Notes: generated by a model not told the origin, from the letters alone. Counted from the first letter of the stretch, positions 1 to 12,641 are shown. The stretch: DNA of 64,000 nucleotides from Brachybacterium muris (GCF_016907455.1 NZ_JAFBCB010000001.1:2976001-3040000); one strand, 5' to 3'. Made by a program: numbers and translations.

Positions 1-2
1 CC

Positions 3-2519
<2,517 letters not shown>

Positions 2520-2524
2520 CGGCC

Positions 2525-2565
2525 GAGGCGCCCCCGGGACGGCTAGCCTGTCCCGGGGGCGCCTC
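2525..2565 (+). terminator. Perfect 16-bp-stem hairpin after lacZ
   Basis: The two arms, 2525-2540 and 2550-2565, are exact reverse complements and very GC-rich. The 9-base loop itself contains GGCTAGCC. It begins six bases after the lacZ stop. There is no T-run, as is common for actinobacterial terminators. Confidence 0.8.
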
Positions 2566-2595
2566 CGCGCCATCACGACGTTCAAGGGGAGAGTC

Positions 2596-3243
2596 ATGAG
2601 TCAGGGATACGGACAGCAGAACAACTCGATGGACCCGTACGGACAGCAGCCAGCGGGCGAGCAGCAGTGGGGGCAGGCACCGGCGCCTGCGGGCTACCCC
2701 GGCAGTGCGGGCGCGACCACCGGTACGTCCCCGGCCCCCTCCTCCACGATCGACAAGCTGACCAAGTGGCTGCTGATCCTCGCGATCGCCGTTGTCGGCG
2801 TCCGCCTGCTCCAGTTCATCATCGGTGTCATCGCCGGTTTCGCTCTCAGCGCCACGGCCGCTGCTGGCGGTGACATCGGGGGAACCGCGCTCGGCGGCGG
2901 GATCGTCGCTCTGCTGATGATGCTGGTGAACGGGCTGGTGTCCCTGGCCCTGCTGGTCCTCGCGATCGTGGTGGCGGTCCAGGCGCGCGGCCGTGGCCGG
3001 ACCGGCGCAATCATCGTCGCCGGCGCGCTCGTCGTCGCCGTGGTCCTGTTCTGGATCCTCTACGCGATCCAGGTCGTGACTGTCGGCGGAGCTGCCGATC
3101 CCTCGAGTGTGAATACGTGGCACCTGGTGATCTCGGTCCTCGATATCGGCCGCGGACTGCTGATCGCGGCCGCCCTGATCGTGGGTGCGATCATGGCGCG
3201 CCGGTGGGCCAAGCAGAACGCGGGCGCCGCACGGACCGCCTGA
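2596..3243 (+). CDS. Small polytopic membrane protein, unknown function
   Basis: A 215-residue protein that I do not recognise. The ATG follows AAGGGGAGAG, a good ribosome site. Residues 1-45 are Gln/Gly/Pro-rich and cytoplasmic in character (PYGQQPAGEQQWG). They are followed by about four hydrophobic segments near residues 55-78, 92-125, 134-155 and 175-200. It ends in a basic tail with ARRWAKQN. It stands alone between the lacZ terminator and a convergent gene. Proteins of this shape are common in Micrococcales, and nothing here suggests a catalytic role. Confidence 0.72.
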   Translation: MSQGYGQQNNSMDPYGQQPAGEQQWGQAPAPAGYPGSAGATTGTSPAPSSTIDKLTKWLLILAIAVVGVRLLQFIIGVIAGFALSATAAAGGDIGGTALGGGIVALLMMLVNGLVSLALLVLAIVVAVQARGRGRTGAIIVAGALVVAVVLFWILYAIQVVTVGGAADPSSVNTWHLVISVLDIGRGLLIAAALIVGAIMARRWAKQNAGAARTA

Positions 3244-3306
3244 CCTCAGCTCAGCCCGTCCGTCGCCGACGGAGAAGCACCACGGAGCCCCTTCACGACA
3301 CCGCGA

Positions 3307-5031
3307 TCAGCGACCCAGCAGCAGTGTCCGGTCCCCGTCGGTGACCAGGGCGCTCCCGCGGCCCACCGCGGCGACCGGCTCGGCGGAACCGGAGACGACG
3401 GACTCGAAGGTCATCTCACCGGTGCCGGCGTCGATCACGCGCAGGCGACGGCCACCCCGGGGATCCAGGGCCGCAGTGCGTGAGGCCGGATCCAGGACGA
3501 CCACGGATCCGGTACCGAGCATCCCGCGCACATCCGGCGCATCATCCCCAGGATCGGGCGTTTCCGCCTCGTTCACGCCGTGCGTCCAGGTGTTCTGGCC
3601 ATGCGCGGTGTCGTAGGCGGCCAGCTGGCCGGCGTCGTTGGTGATCACCATGCGTGCCCCGTCGATCCCGATGCGGGTGGTGAAGGCGCTGGCCTGCTGA
3701 AGCGCGGGTCCGCCTGGAGCGGTCCATGCCGCTCGCGTTTCCCCGGCCACGATCTCCCCGGGCTGGTCCGTGCCCGCCTCGGTGCCGGAGGCGAGCACCC
3801 GGCCCCGGTCCAGCAGCACCGTCCACTCCCCCGCCGGTGACGGGTCCGACTCCCACAGCATCGCGCCGTCGGCGAAGGCGGTCGCGGTCATCGCACCGTC
3901 CTCGTCGCTGCACACGGTGAGCACCACGGGACGGGGCGCCTGCAGCGACTGCGGGGCAGGCGGCGGCGCCGTCACCGCGATACGGCACTGCTCCTCGGGG
4001 CCGGCCAGGATGCTCCCCAGCGGGAACCCGGTGGCGGGGTCCAGCTGCACCCAGCCCTGGGCAGGGTCGAAGCGCAGGGGGACCTCGGGCAGGATCCCGC
4101 CCTGGTCGACGGCGTCCAGCAGCCCGGGGGGCTGCGCTGCACGGGCGGGCACCGCGATGCCGGCGGCATCGGCGCCGCGCACGTCCTGGGCCTGCTCCCC
4201 CGCCCCGTCGGAGATGGTCCAGAGCGCCGGCACGGGGTTCGTGCTCGTGCCTGACTCCTCGGCCGCCAGGTCGTGACCGCTGATCCGGCACATGCCCGCG
4301 GTGCAGGTGCGCAGCACCAGCAGGTCTCCTTCCAGCGCGAGAGGAGCCCCGGGCAGGATCGCCCTCACCTGGGGTGCGGCATCAGCGGGCAGGTCGAGCA
4401 CGGTGGTCTCGACGGGCGTGCCGGTGACGCGGATGAAGCGGGTGCCGTCGGCGCTGAGCGCCAGCAGCTCTCCATCGGAGGAGTCGACGGTATCGACCCG
4501 CGTCCCGCGCAGCAGCTCAGCAGTGCCGTCGACCCTGCGCACGAGCACCGGGCTGCCCTCGAGCGGGAGGGAGGTGACGCGGTCGCCATCGGCAAGTGCA
4601 GGGATCGAGACGAGGGCCGCGTCCTCCAGGGCCGTGGGGCGGGCCGAGAGCACGGAGGGCACCGTGAGCCCGGCAGCGAGCAGCACGGCCACCGCGCCTG
4701 CGGCACCGAAGGCCACGGCCCGGCGAGAACGGCCCAGTGCCACCAGCACCAGCGCCCCGACGCCGAAAGCGGCGAGCAGCCCTGCCGCCAGGCGCAGCCA
4801 CCCCACGAGGAAATGCTGCCCCAGCAGGGCGCACAGCCCGGCCAGGGCCAGCAGGGTGACAGCCAGGCCGATCGCGGTGGTGGTATCGAGGGGCGACCGG
4901 ACCTGCTCGGCACCCTCGGGATCCTGGTCTGCGCCGTCACCCGCGTGCTCGTCCGCGGACAGCGTGGACGTGTCGTACTCGAACCGCGGTGGCTCGGGCG
5001 AGGCCTGGTCCGATTGGTCGGGAGCGGTCAC
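3307..5031 (-). CDS. Membrane-anchored PQQ-like beta-propeller protein
   Basis: A 574-residue protein. An acidic N-terminal cytoplasmic segment (residues 1-50) leads into about three transmembrane helices (around 52-130). A large extracytoplasmic domain of about 440 residues follows. Recurring blades such as GQLAAYDTAHGQNTWTHG and GSVVVLDPASRTAALDPRGG look like the PQQ-binding-like beta-propeller fold. No catalytic residues are evident, and a scaffold or binding role is only inferred. Its start lies 17 bases beyond the tgt stop on the same strand, so the two are probably co-transcribed. Confidence 0.72.
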   Translation of the reverse strand: MTAPDQSDQASPEPPRFEYDTSTLSADEHAGDGADQDPEGAEQVRSPLDTTTAIGLAVTLLALAGLCALLGQHFLVGWLRLAAGLLAAFGVGALVLVALGRSRRAVAFGAAGAVAVLLAAGLTVPSVLSARPTALEDAALVSIPALADGDRVTSLPLEGSPVLVRRVDGTAELLRGTRVDTVDSSDGELLALSADGTRFIRVTGTPVETTVLDLPADAAPQVRAILPGAPLALEGDLLVLRTCTAGMCRISGHDLAAEESGTSTNPVPALWTISDGAGEQAQDVRGADAAGIAVPARAAQPPGLLDAVDQGGILPEVPLRFDPAQGWVQLDPATGFPLGSILAGPEEQCRIAVTAPPPAPQSLQAPRPVVLTVCSDEDGAMTATAFADGAMLWESDPSPAGEWTVLLDRGRVLASGTEAGTDQPGEIVAGETRAAWTAPGGPALQQASAFTTRIGIDGARMVITNDAGQLAAYDTAHGQNTWTHGVNEAETPDPGDDAPDVRGMLGTGSVVVLDPASRTAALDPRGGRRLRVIDAGTGEMTFESVVSGSAEPVAAVGRGSALVTDGDRTLLLGR

Positions 5032-5047
5032 GGGCGCCTCGACCGTC

Positions 5048-6382
5048 TCAGCGGGGAGCGCCGTAGTAGTCGGCGGTGCGCTGCTCGCGCAGGGCCTCGA
5101 AGTCCCCGCTGATCAGAGACGCCCGGATCTCGTCCACCAGGCGCACCACGAAGCGCTCGTTGTGGATGGTGCACAGGGTGGAGGAGAGCATCTCCTTGGC
5201 CCGGAACAGGTGGTGCACGTAGGCGGCGGTGTAGTGGGTGCAGGTGTAGCAGTCGCACGTCTCGTCGATGGGGGCGAACTGGCGGCGGTAGCGGGCGCCG
5301 GTGAGGTTCACCCGGCCCGTCCGGGTGTAGACGGCGCTGTTGCGGGCCACCCGTGACGGGGAGACGCAGTCGAAGGTGTCGGCCCCCGCTGCTACGGCGG
5401 TGAACAGGTCGTCCACCTCGCTGATGCCCAACAGGTGGCGGGGCCGGTCCTCAGGCAGCTCGTCGGTGACCCACCCGACGATGGTGCCCAGGTTCTCCTT
5501 CTCCAGTGCCCCACCGATGCCGAAGCCGTCGAACACCTGGCCGTCCACGTCCATCGCGCCGAGGTCGCGGGCGGCCTTGCGACGCAGGTCCTCGAACTGG
5601 GCTCCCTGGATCACGCCCCACAGCTGCTGGTAGGGGCGGTGGGTGCGCTCGGCGGTGAGGCGCTGGTGCTCGGCCAGGCAGCGGATCGCCCACAGTCGGG
5701 TGCGCTCCAGCGCCTTCTCCTGGTAGCCGCGGGAGTTCATCAGCGTGGTCAGCTCGTCGAAGGCGAACATGATGTCGGCCCCCAGCCCGTGCTGGATCTG
5801 CATGGAGATCTCCGGGGTGAAGCGGTGCACGTCGCCGTTGATGAAGGAGCGGAAGGTGACGCCGTCGTCGTCCACATGAGCCAGGCGCTCCTTGCCCTCG
5901 GCCACCGCGTCGTCCTCCCCGCTGGCAGTGCGGGCGGTGGCGCCACCGGCGAACTCGCTGGAGAGCACCTTCTTGAACCCCGCCCCCAGGCTCATCACCT
6001 GGAAGCCGCCGGAGTCGGTGTAGGTGGGGCCGGGCCAGTTCATGAACGCACCCAGGCCCCCGGCCTCGTCCACCAGGTCGTGGCCGGGCTGGAGGTACAG
6101 GTGGTAGGCGTTGGCCAGCAGGGCCTGCGCGCCCAGATCCGCCATGGACTCCGGCAGCACCGCCTTCACGGTGGCCTTGGTCCCCACCGGGATGAAGGCG
6201 GGGGTGGCGATCTGCCCGTGGGGGGTGGTGATCACGCCCGCGCGGGCCTTGTCGCCGTGGCGGGCGGTGATCTCGTAGCCGACATCGGCCGGAGAGGGCG
6301 GGGACGATGGTGTCACTGGATCGGCAACGCGAGCGGACTCGGTGCCGTCGGTAGTGTGGGCTGGCAGTTCGGTCACCGCCAC
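5048..6382 (-). CDS. tgt: Queuine tRNA-ribosyltransferase
   Basis: Exchanges guanine-34 of GUN-anticodon tRNAs for a queuine precursor. The motif DSGGFQVMSLG carries one catalytic Asp, FDCVSPSRVARNS carries the second, and CDCYTCTHY plus a downstream His form the zinc site. The frame is open to 6457 but family similarity begins only at VGYEITARHGDKARAG. I chose the GTG at 6382 (444 residues), although another in-frame GTG lies at 6376 and an ATG at 6457. The Ser/Pro-rich 40-residue N-terminal extension is unusual. No preQ1 synthesis genes (queC, queD, queE, queF) lie nearby, so the enzyme may use salvaged or distantly encoded substrate. Confidence 0.93.
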   Translation of the reverse strand: MAVTELPAHTTDGTESARVADPVTPSSPPSPADVGYEITARHGDKARAGVITTPHGQIATPAFIPVGTKATVKAVLPESMADLGAQALLANAYHLYLQPGHDLVDEAGGLGAFMNWPGPTYTDSGGFQVMSLGAGFKKVLSSEFAGGATARTASGEDDAVAEGKERLAHVDDDGVTFRSFINGDVHRFTPEISMQIQHGLGADIMFAFDELTTLMNSRGYQEKALERTRLWAIRCLAEHQRLTAERTHRPYQQLWGVIQGAQFEDLRRKAARDLGAMDVDGQVFDGFGIGGALEKENLGTIVGWVTDELPEDRPRHLLGISEVDDLFTAVAAGADTFDCVSPSRVARNSAVYTRTGRVNLTGARYRRQFAPIDETCDCYTCTHYTAAYVHHLFRAKEMLSSTLCTIHNERFVVRLVDEIRASLISGDFEALREQRTADYYGAPR

Positions 6383-6470
6383 ATGGTCCCACGGGCCACC
6401 CGGCCCGAGGCTGTGATCACGACTCCACCCAGGGTCGGAACAGCGGTGGAATCGCATAGGATCGCGCGCA

Positions 6471-9047
6471 GTGACGGCCCGGGGATCAGGGCCGCAGCAC
6501 CCGTGGCGCCACGCGGGAAGGAGAACGCGGGAGGAGATCGCGATCAGCTCGCCCAGTGATCAGCCGACCCCCCGCCCCCACCGGTCCCAGCCCTCTGACG
6601 GCGACCCCTGGATCCAGCCCGGTGCGAGTGGCGAGCCCAGCTCCGGTGCGGCCCCCGACGGCCGCGCCCCTGCGGTGCCGCCGTCACGGTTGGAGGACTG
6701 GACCCAGGAGCCCGCCGCGGCAGCGCCCACGACGAGTGCGCCAGCCATCGCCACCCGGGCCCCGGTGCCCCCCTCCACGCTCGATGACTGGCTGCAGGGC
6801 CCGCTCGAGCAGAGCATGGAGCAGTCCGCGGAGGATGCCTGGTCCACTGCCGAGTCCGTCTCCGGCCGTCCCGGTCTGGAGCAGCAGGACCGGCCCGGAC
6901 AGGCGGACGGCCCAGGTGACGGGGCCTCACCGTCCACCGGCCGATCGGACCTGACGCAGCAGACGGGACGCTCCGGACGGCCCGTGTTCCGCCGCGAACT
7001 GCACGGCCTGCGGGCCCTCGCCCTGATGCTGGTGGCGGTCTACCACATCTGGCTCGGCCGGGTCTCCGGCGGTGTGGACGTGTTCCTGTTCCTCTCGGCC
7101 TTCTTCCTCACCGGCACCTTCGTGCGCCGCCTGGACGCCGGGCGCCCGCTCGCCGTGCCGCGCTACTGGCTGCACACCTTCAAACGCCTTCTGCCCCCGG
7201 CCGCGGTCACCATCCTCGCCACACTGGCGGCCACCTGGTGGCTGCTGCCGTCCTCGTTCTGGCCCACGATCATGCAGCAGGCAGCGGCCTCCGCCCTGTA
7301 CGTGCAGAACGCCCTGCTGGTGCTGCTGGAGGTGGACTACCGGGCCCGTGACGCCGGCGCCGCCTCCCCCCTGCAGCACTTCTGGTCCCTCAGTGTGCAG
7401 GGGCAGGCGTTCATCGTGTGGCCGCTGCTGTTCCTGCTGGTGGTGCCCCTGGCCCGGAGCGGCAAGCGGTTCCGCCGGCCACTGCTGGTGATCTTCGCGG
7501 TGATCGCAGCGGCCTCGCTGACCTGGTCGATCATCTCCACGCAGACCCAGCAGCCCATCGCCTACTTCGACACCGCCGCCCGCATGTGGGAGTTCTCGGC
7601 CGGAGCGATGCTGGCGGTGATGCTGCCCCGCATCGACCACATCACCGGGGCCCGCCGTCCGGAGCACGATCAGCCCCCCGCGCTGCGCACCGGCCGCGCC
7701 CTGCTGGGCTGGGCGGGCATCGCGGCGCTGCTGGCCTGCGGTGTGCTGGTGGACGTGTCCGGGCAGTTCCCCGGGTGGATCGCCATCTGGCCACTGGCCG
7801 CGGCCGGCGCCGTGATGGTCGCCGGCCACTCCGGGCGCGCCTGGGGCGTGGACCGGCTGCTGTCCTCCCGGCCCGCCGCGTTCCTGGGCGACATCTCCTA
7901 CGCCCTGTACCTGGTGCACTGGCCGATCCTGGTGCTGTGGCTGTCCACCAGCGGCCAGGAGCGTGCCGGCCTGCTGGACGGCCTGGCGGTGCTGGCCGGC
8001 TCGATCCTGCTGGCCTGGCTGCTCACCCGTGCCGTCGACGCCCCCGTGCGGCGCTCCCGCTGGTTGGAGGCCAAGCCGTGGCGGGCACTGACCGCGGTGG
8101 CGGCCTCGGTGACGCTGGTGCTGGCGGCATCGGGAGGCTGGTGGCTCACGCTCACCGCCAGTGCGCCGGAGCGCCCCGAGGTGTCCGCGAACCCCGCGGT
8201 GGCCACCGACGAGGTGAGCGTCGAGACCAGCCACGTCATCCGCCCCTTCGGCTGGCAGCTGGGGTCGCAGTGGCCGGATCTGCCCGAGCGCTGCGGTGGC
8301 CCCTGGGCGCCCTCGTCGCCGTTCCGGCATGTCAACTGCCAGCAGCTGCTGCCGGCGGACGCCGCCGCCTCCGAGACCATCGTGGTGGTGGGCAGCTCCC
8401 ACGCCCGTCAGTTCATCCCGGCCCTGATCCCGTACGCCGAGGAGCGCGGCGCACAGATCGTGAACCTCACGATGGACGGCTGCGAGTTCCTGCCCGGCAC
8501 CGAGCGGTGGCCCTACTGCGATGGGTACGACGAGTACGCGTTGAGCTACATCGATGCGGTGGGGCCGGCGACCGTCCTCACCACCTCCACCCGCACGTCG
8601 CCGGACTCCACCGCAGAGGTGATGCCCGAGGGCACCGCGAACGCCGTGCAGCTGCTGCTGGATCGCGGCATCGACGTGATCGCGGTGCGTGACACGCCCC
8701 GCTGGGAGGCGGACCAGTACGAGTGCGCCGAGCAGGTCATCGACGCGGGCGGTTCCCCGGCCGATGCCGACCTCGCCTGCGGGGCGGAGGTGGAGCAGAA
8801 GCTCGCTGCCACCGACCCGGCCGCACCCCTCGTGGGCCTCACCGGTCAGGGCCCCTCCGACGCACCTGCCGCCGACGCCGCACAGGTGATCTTGGTAGAC
8901 CTCACGGAGCAGGTGTGCCCGGACGGTCGATGCTCACCGGTGCTGGGCGACACCTATGTGTACCTCGACGACAACCACCTGACCCGGCTGTTCGTGGAGA
9001 GCGTCCTGGAGCCGGCGCTGCGCGAGGAGCTGGGCGTGCTGAACTAG
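6471..9047 (+). CDS. Acyltransferase-3 membrane protein with C-terminal SGNH domain (OafA-like)
   Basis: An 858-residue protein predicted to move acyl (usually acetyl) groups across the membrane and place them on a surface polysaccharide. Residues 1-165 are a disordered Pro/Ser/Gln-rich cytoplasmic tail in which SRLEDWTQEP and STLDDWLQGP are repeats of each other. Residues ~170-520 are the ten-helix acyltransferase-3 domain, opening with RRELHGLRALALMLVAVYH. After one more helix comes an extracellular SGNH domain, with the block I variant GSSHARQ and the final catalytic pair in YLDDNHLT. The start is uncertain: GTG 6471 lies just after a -10-like TAGGAT (6457-6462), which suggests leaderless translation. 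Another purine-rich ribosome-site-like stretch at ~6510-6537 lies inside the frame. It is paralogous to the gene at 12642. Confidence 0.88.
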   Translation: MTARGSGPQHPWRHAGRRTREEIAISSPSDQPTPRPHRSQPSDGDPWIQPGASGEPSSGAAPDGRAPAVPPSRLEDWTQEPAAAAPTTSAPAIATRAPVPPSTLDDWLQGPLEQSMEQSAEDAWSTAESVSGRPGLEQQDRPGQADGPGDGASPSTGRSDLTQQTGRSGRPVFRRELHGLRALALMLVAVYHIWLGRVSGGVDVFLFLSAFFLTGTFVRRLDAGRPLAVPRYWLHTFKRLLPPAAVTILATLAATWWLLPSSFWPTIMQQAAASALYVQNALLVLLEVDYRARDAGAASPLQHFWSLSVQGQAFIVWPLLFLLVVPLARSGKRFRRPLLVIFAVIAAASLTWSIISTQTQQPIAYFDTAARMWEFSAGAMLAVMLPRIDHITGARRPEHDQPPALRTGRALLGWAGIAALLACGVLVDVSGQFPGWIAIWPLAAAGAVMVAGHSGRAWGVDRLLSSRPAAFLGDISYALYLVHWPILVLWLSTSGQERAGLLDGLAVLAGSILLAWLLTRAVDAPVRRSRWLEAKPWRALTAVAASVTLVLAASGGWWLTLTASAPERPEVSANPAVATDEVSVETSHVIRPFGWQLGSQWPDLPERCGGPWAPSSPFRHVNCQQLLPADAAASETIVVVGSSHARQFIPALIPYAEERGAQIVNLTMDGCEFLPGTERWPYCDGYDEYALSYIDAVGPATVLTTSTRTSPDSTAEVMPEGTANAVQLLLDRGIDVIAVRDTPRWEADQYECAEQVIDAGGSPADADLACGAEVEQKLAATDPAAPLVGLTGQGPSDAPAADAAQVILVDLTEQVCPDGRCSPVLGDTYVYLDDNHLTRLFVESVLEPALREELGVLN

Positions 9048-9125
9048 GATGTCGGCGTCCATGCGGCGGGCCGGCGCGACCCCGGCAGGAAGCAGTCGTA
9101 CCCAGCAGGAGGCAGGTGAGCACCG

Positions 9126-11204
9126 ATGGAGGTGTTGTCGGTGGTCATGACGGTCCTGGCCGTCCTCGCGGTGCTGATCCTGCCCGGTCTTCCCACGGTT
9201 CTCGCCCTGCGCTTGCGTCCGCTGATGGCCGCGGCCTCGGTGGCACCTCTCTCGCTCACGCTGATCGCGGCCTCCGCCGAACTGGGCAGCCTGATGGGCA
9301 TCCCCTGGAACGTGGGGACGCCGCTGGTGCTGGGCCTGCTGCTCGGGGCGGTGCTGTGGCTGCCAGGCAGGCGCCTGAGTCGCCGCCAGAGGACCCCGGC
9401 CGAGGAGGTTCTGGCCGACCAGCTCCCGGCCGAGGAGGTTCCTGCGGACGGGGCCCCGGCCACGGACGTCGATCGCGATGTCCCCTCCCCGGTGCAGCGC
9501 TTCTTCGCCTCGCGGCGCGGTGAGGCCACCGCCGTCGTCAGCGGCCTGCTGCTGGGCGGTGGGCTGCTGCTGGTGCAGGCTCTGCGGATCATGGGCTCGG
9601 TCGATGCGGTCAACCAGACCTACGACAATGTCTTCCACCTCAACGCCGTCCGTCACATCCTGCGCTCCGGCGACGGCTCGGCCTGGGTGGTGGGCGGCAT
9701 GACGCAGCTGGAAGGCCAGGCCAACTACTACCCGGCGCTGTGGCACCAGGCCGTGAGCCTGGCGGTGCAGCTCTCGGGGCAGGACGACATCGTGCTCGGC
9801 TCCAACGTGATGATCCTGGCCGTGGTGGCCCTGGTGTGGCCGCTGTCCGTGGTGGCGCTGGTGCGCAGCGCCACCGGATCCGGTCCCGTCGGGTGGTTCC
9901 TCGCCGGCACCCTGTCCGCCGTCTCCGTGGCCTACCCGCTCACCCTGATCGGCTGGGGGGTGGTGCTGCCGTACCTGCTGGCCCTGTCGATGATGCCGAT
10001 GGTGGTGCTGGTGGTCGCCCATATCGCGGCGATCGCGCCGGCCGGCCCGCAGCGCCCCGGCATCCTGCAGCTGTCCGTTCTCACTCCGGCCTGCTTGGCC
10101 GCGGTGGCCCTCGCACACCCCCAGAGCGTGTTCGTGGGCATTGTGCTGTGCCTGCCGATCCTGCTGTGGGCCACCGGTGCTCATCTGGTCGACGCGGTGC
10201 GACGACATCCCGGTGCCCTGGCTCGATTGGGGACCACCGCGGCACTGGCGGCGGTGGGGATCGCAGGGACGGCGTTCGCGTGGACACGGTTCCGCCCGGT
10301 GCAGTCCTCGGCCGTGTGGGGGCCGAACACTCCTCGCCTCGGGGCGATCGGTCAGGTGGTCTCCCTGTCCCCGAACGCCACGCTGACCTGGGAGCCGTTC
10401 GGTGTGTTGATGCTGGTGGCCGTGCTCGGGGTGCTGCTGTGGACCCGTTCGCGCTGGCTGCTGGCCTCGTGGGTCGCCGGGGCGGCGCTGGCGGTGATCA
10501 CCCGGTCCGAGCCGACGGGGGATCTGCGCTACCTGCTCACCGGCAACTGGTACAGCGACAACAACCGCATCTCGGCCGTCCCGATCCTGGTGGCGGTGCC
10601 GCTGCTGGCCGTGGGGCTGGATGCGGTGGCACGGCGCGCTGCACGGTCCCTGCCCGCACTGCGGGGAGGCATCGGGATCACACTGGTGGCCGCGCTCGCT
10701 GCGACGGTGCTGGTGCTCAGCGTGGTCTCCCCCGCCAACCGGGCCAGCATCGGCTACCAGACGGGCGAGTGGCAGACGAGCGAGCTGCTCAGCCCCGACG
10801 AGCGGGAACTGCTGGAACGCCTGCCGGACGTGGTGCCGGAGGACGCGGTGATCGCCACCAACGCCTGGAACGGAAGCTCCCTCGCCTACGCGATCTCGGA
10901 CCGCCCGGTGCTGAACACCTACATGGGCTTCGAGGCGGAGCCCGAGGTGCACCTGCTGAACGCCCGCCTTGACGAAGCGAACACGGCCCCCGAGGTGTGC
11001 GACGCCGCCGCGGAGCTCGATGTGGAGTACGCCCTGGACTTCGGGCCCCGGGAGATCCACGGCCGCAGCGCCACCTACACAGGCCTGAACGAGATCTCCG
11101 AGGACGGCGCCGCCGAGGTGGTGCTGCAGGTGGGTGACGCAAAGCTGCTGCGGATGCTGCCGTGCACCGGTGTGGACGGCCAGCTGAACGACTTCAGCGA
11201 CTGA
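9126..11204 (+). CDS. Polytopic membrane protein, DUF6541-like
   Basis: A 692-residue protein with about 12-14 hydrophobic helices and a hydrophilic, mostly extracellular C-terminal region (residues ~550-692). The ATG is preceded by AGGAGGCAGG. The segment around NQTYDNVFHLNAVRHILRSG resembles the periplasmic loop after the first helices in DUF6541 and in C-type lipid-linked-sugar glycosyltransferases. This suggests a polyprenyl-phosphate-dependent sugar transferase or an accessory of one. Between two acyltransferase genes, it fits a surface-polysaccharide module. The glycosyltransferase role is inference. Confidence 0.72.
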   Translation: MEVLSVVMTVLAVLAVLILPGLPTVLALRLRPLMAAASVAPLSLTLIAASAELGSLMGIPWNVGTPLVLGLLLGAVLWLPGRRLSRRQRTPAEEVLADQLPAEEVPADGAPATDVDRDVPSPVQRFFASRRGEATAVVSGLLLGGGLLLVQALRIMGSVDAVNQTYDNVFHLNAVRHILRSGDGSAWVVGGMTQLEGQANYYPALWHQAVSLAVQLSGQDDIVLGSNVMILAVVALVWPLSVVALVRSATGSGPVGWFLAGTLSAVSVAYPLTLIGWGVVLPYLLALSMMPMVVLVVAHIAAIAPAGPQRPGILQLSVLTPACLAAVALAHPQSVFVGIVLCLPILLWATGAHLVDAVRRHPGALARLGTTAALAAVGIAGTAFAWTRFRPVQSSAVWGPNTPRLGAIGQVVSLSPNATLTWEPFGVLMLVAVLGVLLWTRSRWLLASWVAGAALAVITRSEPTGDLRYLLTGNWYSDNNRISAVPILVAVPLLAVGLDAVARRAARSLPALRGGIGITLVAALAATVLVLSVVSPANRASIGYQTGEWQTSELLSPDERELLERLPDVVPEDAVIATNAWNGSSLAYAISDRPVLNTYMGFEAEPEVHLLNARLDEANTAPEVCDAAAELDVEYALDFGPREIHGRSATYTGLNEISEDGAAEVVLQVGDAKLLRMLPCTGVDGQLNDFSD

Positions 11205-11234
11205 GGACCCGCGCCTCGATGGTTGAATGAACGG

Positions 11235-12599
11235 ATGACCCCCACCGCTCGCCGTTCCTCCGCGCCTGCCCGCCCCACCCGGTCCTCCGCCTCCCGCCCC
11301 TCGCCCGAGGCCCGCGCGGTCGCCCTGGACCTGGGTGCCTTCGTCACCGCCTCCCCCTCCTCCTACCACGCAGCCCGTGAGGCTGCGCGCCGCCTCGAGG
11401 AGGCAGGGTTCACCGCCCTGGACGAGACGCTCGACTGGACCGCCGAGGACGTGGCCGGCGAGAAGTACGTGATCCGCGACGGCGCGATCATCGCCTGGTC
11501 CGCCCCGAAGCAGGCGAGCGCCACCAGCACGTGGAGGATCGTCGGCTCCCACACCGACTCCCCCGCCCTGAAGCTCAAGCCCAACCCCGAGTACGGCGGC
11601 GAGGGCCTGTCCCAGGTGGGGGTGGAGATCTACGGCGGCCCCCTGCTGAACTCCTGGCTGGACCGCGAGCTGCGCCTGGCCGGGCAGCTGGCCCTGCGCG
11701 GCGGCAGCACCGTCCTGGTGGACACCCCGCCCCTGCTGCGGGTGCCGCAGCTGGCCGTGCACCTGGACCGCGGCGTCAACGCCGAGGGCCTGAAGCTGGA
11801 TCCGCAGCGGCACCTGCAGCCGATCCTGGGGATCGGCCCGGTGGACGTGCTGGAGATCCTCGCCGAGCACGCCTCGGAGGCGGCAGGCCGCGACATCGTC
11901 GCCGAGGAGATCGTGGGCTTCGACGTGGTGACGGTGGATGCGCAGGCCCCGGCCCTGTTCGGCGCCCACGAGGAGTTCCTGGCCTCGGCCCGCCTCGACA
12001 ACCTCTCCTCGATGCACGCCGAGGTGCAGGCCCTGATCACCGTGGCCGGCAGCTCCCGCGGGGCCGACGCGCCGATCGCGATGATGGTCGCCAATGACCA
12101 CGAGGAGGTGGGCTCGGCCACCCGCTCCGGCGCCGGCGGCCCCTTCCTGGAGGACGTACTGGTGCGGCTGCACGAGGCGCTCGGCGGCACCGACGCCACC
12201 CGCCGTCGGGCCTTCTCCGGTTCCCTGGTGCTCTCGGCCGATGCCGGCCACGCCGCCCACCCCAACTACCCCGAGCGGCACGACCCCGTGACCCGGCCCC
12301 GGCTGGGCGCAGGCCCGATGCTGAAGATCAACGCCCAGCAGCGCTACGCCACCGACGCCGTGGGCATCGCCGCGTTCGCCCAGGCCTGCGAGGAGGCCGG
12401 GGTGCCCCACCAGCACTTCGTCTCCAGCAACGCCATGCCCTGCGGATCCACCATCGGCCCGATCACCGCGACCCGCCTGGGCATCACCACCATCGATGTG
12501 GGCATCACCCTGTTGTCGATGCACTCGGCGCGGGAGATGTGCGCGACGGAGGACCCGATCCTGCTGCAGCGCGCCTGCGCTGCGTTCCTGCGGGGCTGA
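11235..12599 (+). CDS. M18 family aminopeptidase (aspartyl aminopeptidase type)
   Basis: A cytoplasmic zinc aminopeptidase removing N-terminal (often acidic) residues from peptides. It has the family metal and active-site motifs in order: HTDSPALKLKPN, the aminopeptidase DNLSS segment, NDHEEVGSATRSGAGGPF, and SADAGHAAHPNYPERHDP, then MPCGSTIGPI near the end. From ATG 11235 the protein is 454 residues, the usual length. An in-frame TTG at 11223 would add four residues and cannot be excluded. It is a housekeeping enzyme whose place between two acyltransferases appears incidental. Confidence 0.92.
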   Translation: MTPTARRSSAPARPTRSSASRPSPEARAVALDLGAFVTASPSSYHAAREAARRLEEAGFTALDETLDWTAEDVAGEKYVIRDGAIIAWSAPKQASATSTWRIVGSHTDSPALKLKPNPEYGGEGLSQVGVEIYGGPLLNSWLDRELRLAGQLALRGGSTVLVDTPPLLRVPQLAVHLDRGVNAEGLKLDPQRHLQPILGIGPVDVLEILAEHASEAAGRDIVAEEIVGFDVVTVDAQAPALFGAHEEFLASARLDNLSSMHAEVQALITVAGSSRGADAPIAMMVANDHEEVGSATRSGAGGPFLEDVLVRLHEALGGTDATRRRAFSGSLVLSADAGHAAHPNYPERHDPVTRPRLGAGPMLKINAQQRYATDAVGIAAFAQACEEAGVPHQHFVSSNAMPCGSTIGPITATRLGITTIDVGITLLSMHSAREMCATEDPILLQRACAAFLRG

Positions 12600-12641
12600 G
12601 CCGCACCACCGCACGCCACACGACGCCCTGCCCCATACGCC

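Noticed and set aside
5048-6382. Association of tgt with a queuosine gene cluster
   Set aside because: No queuosine synthesis or transport gene is present on either side within the window.
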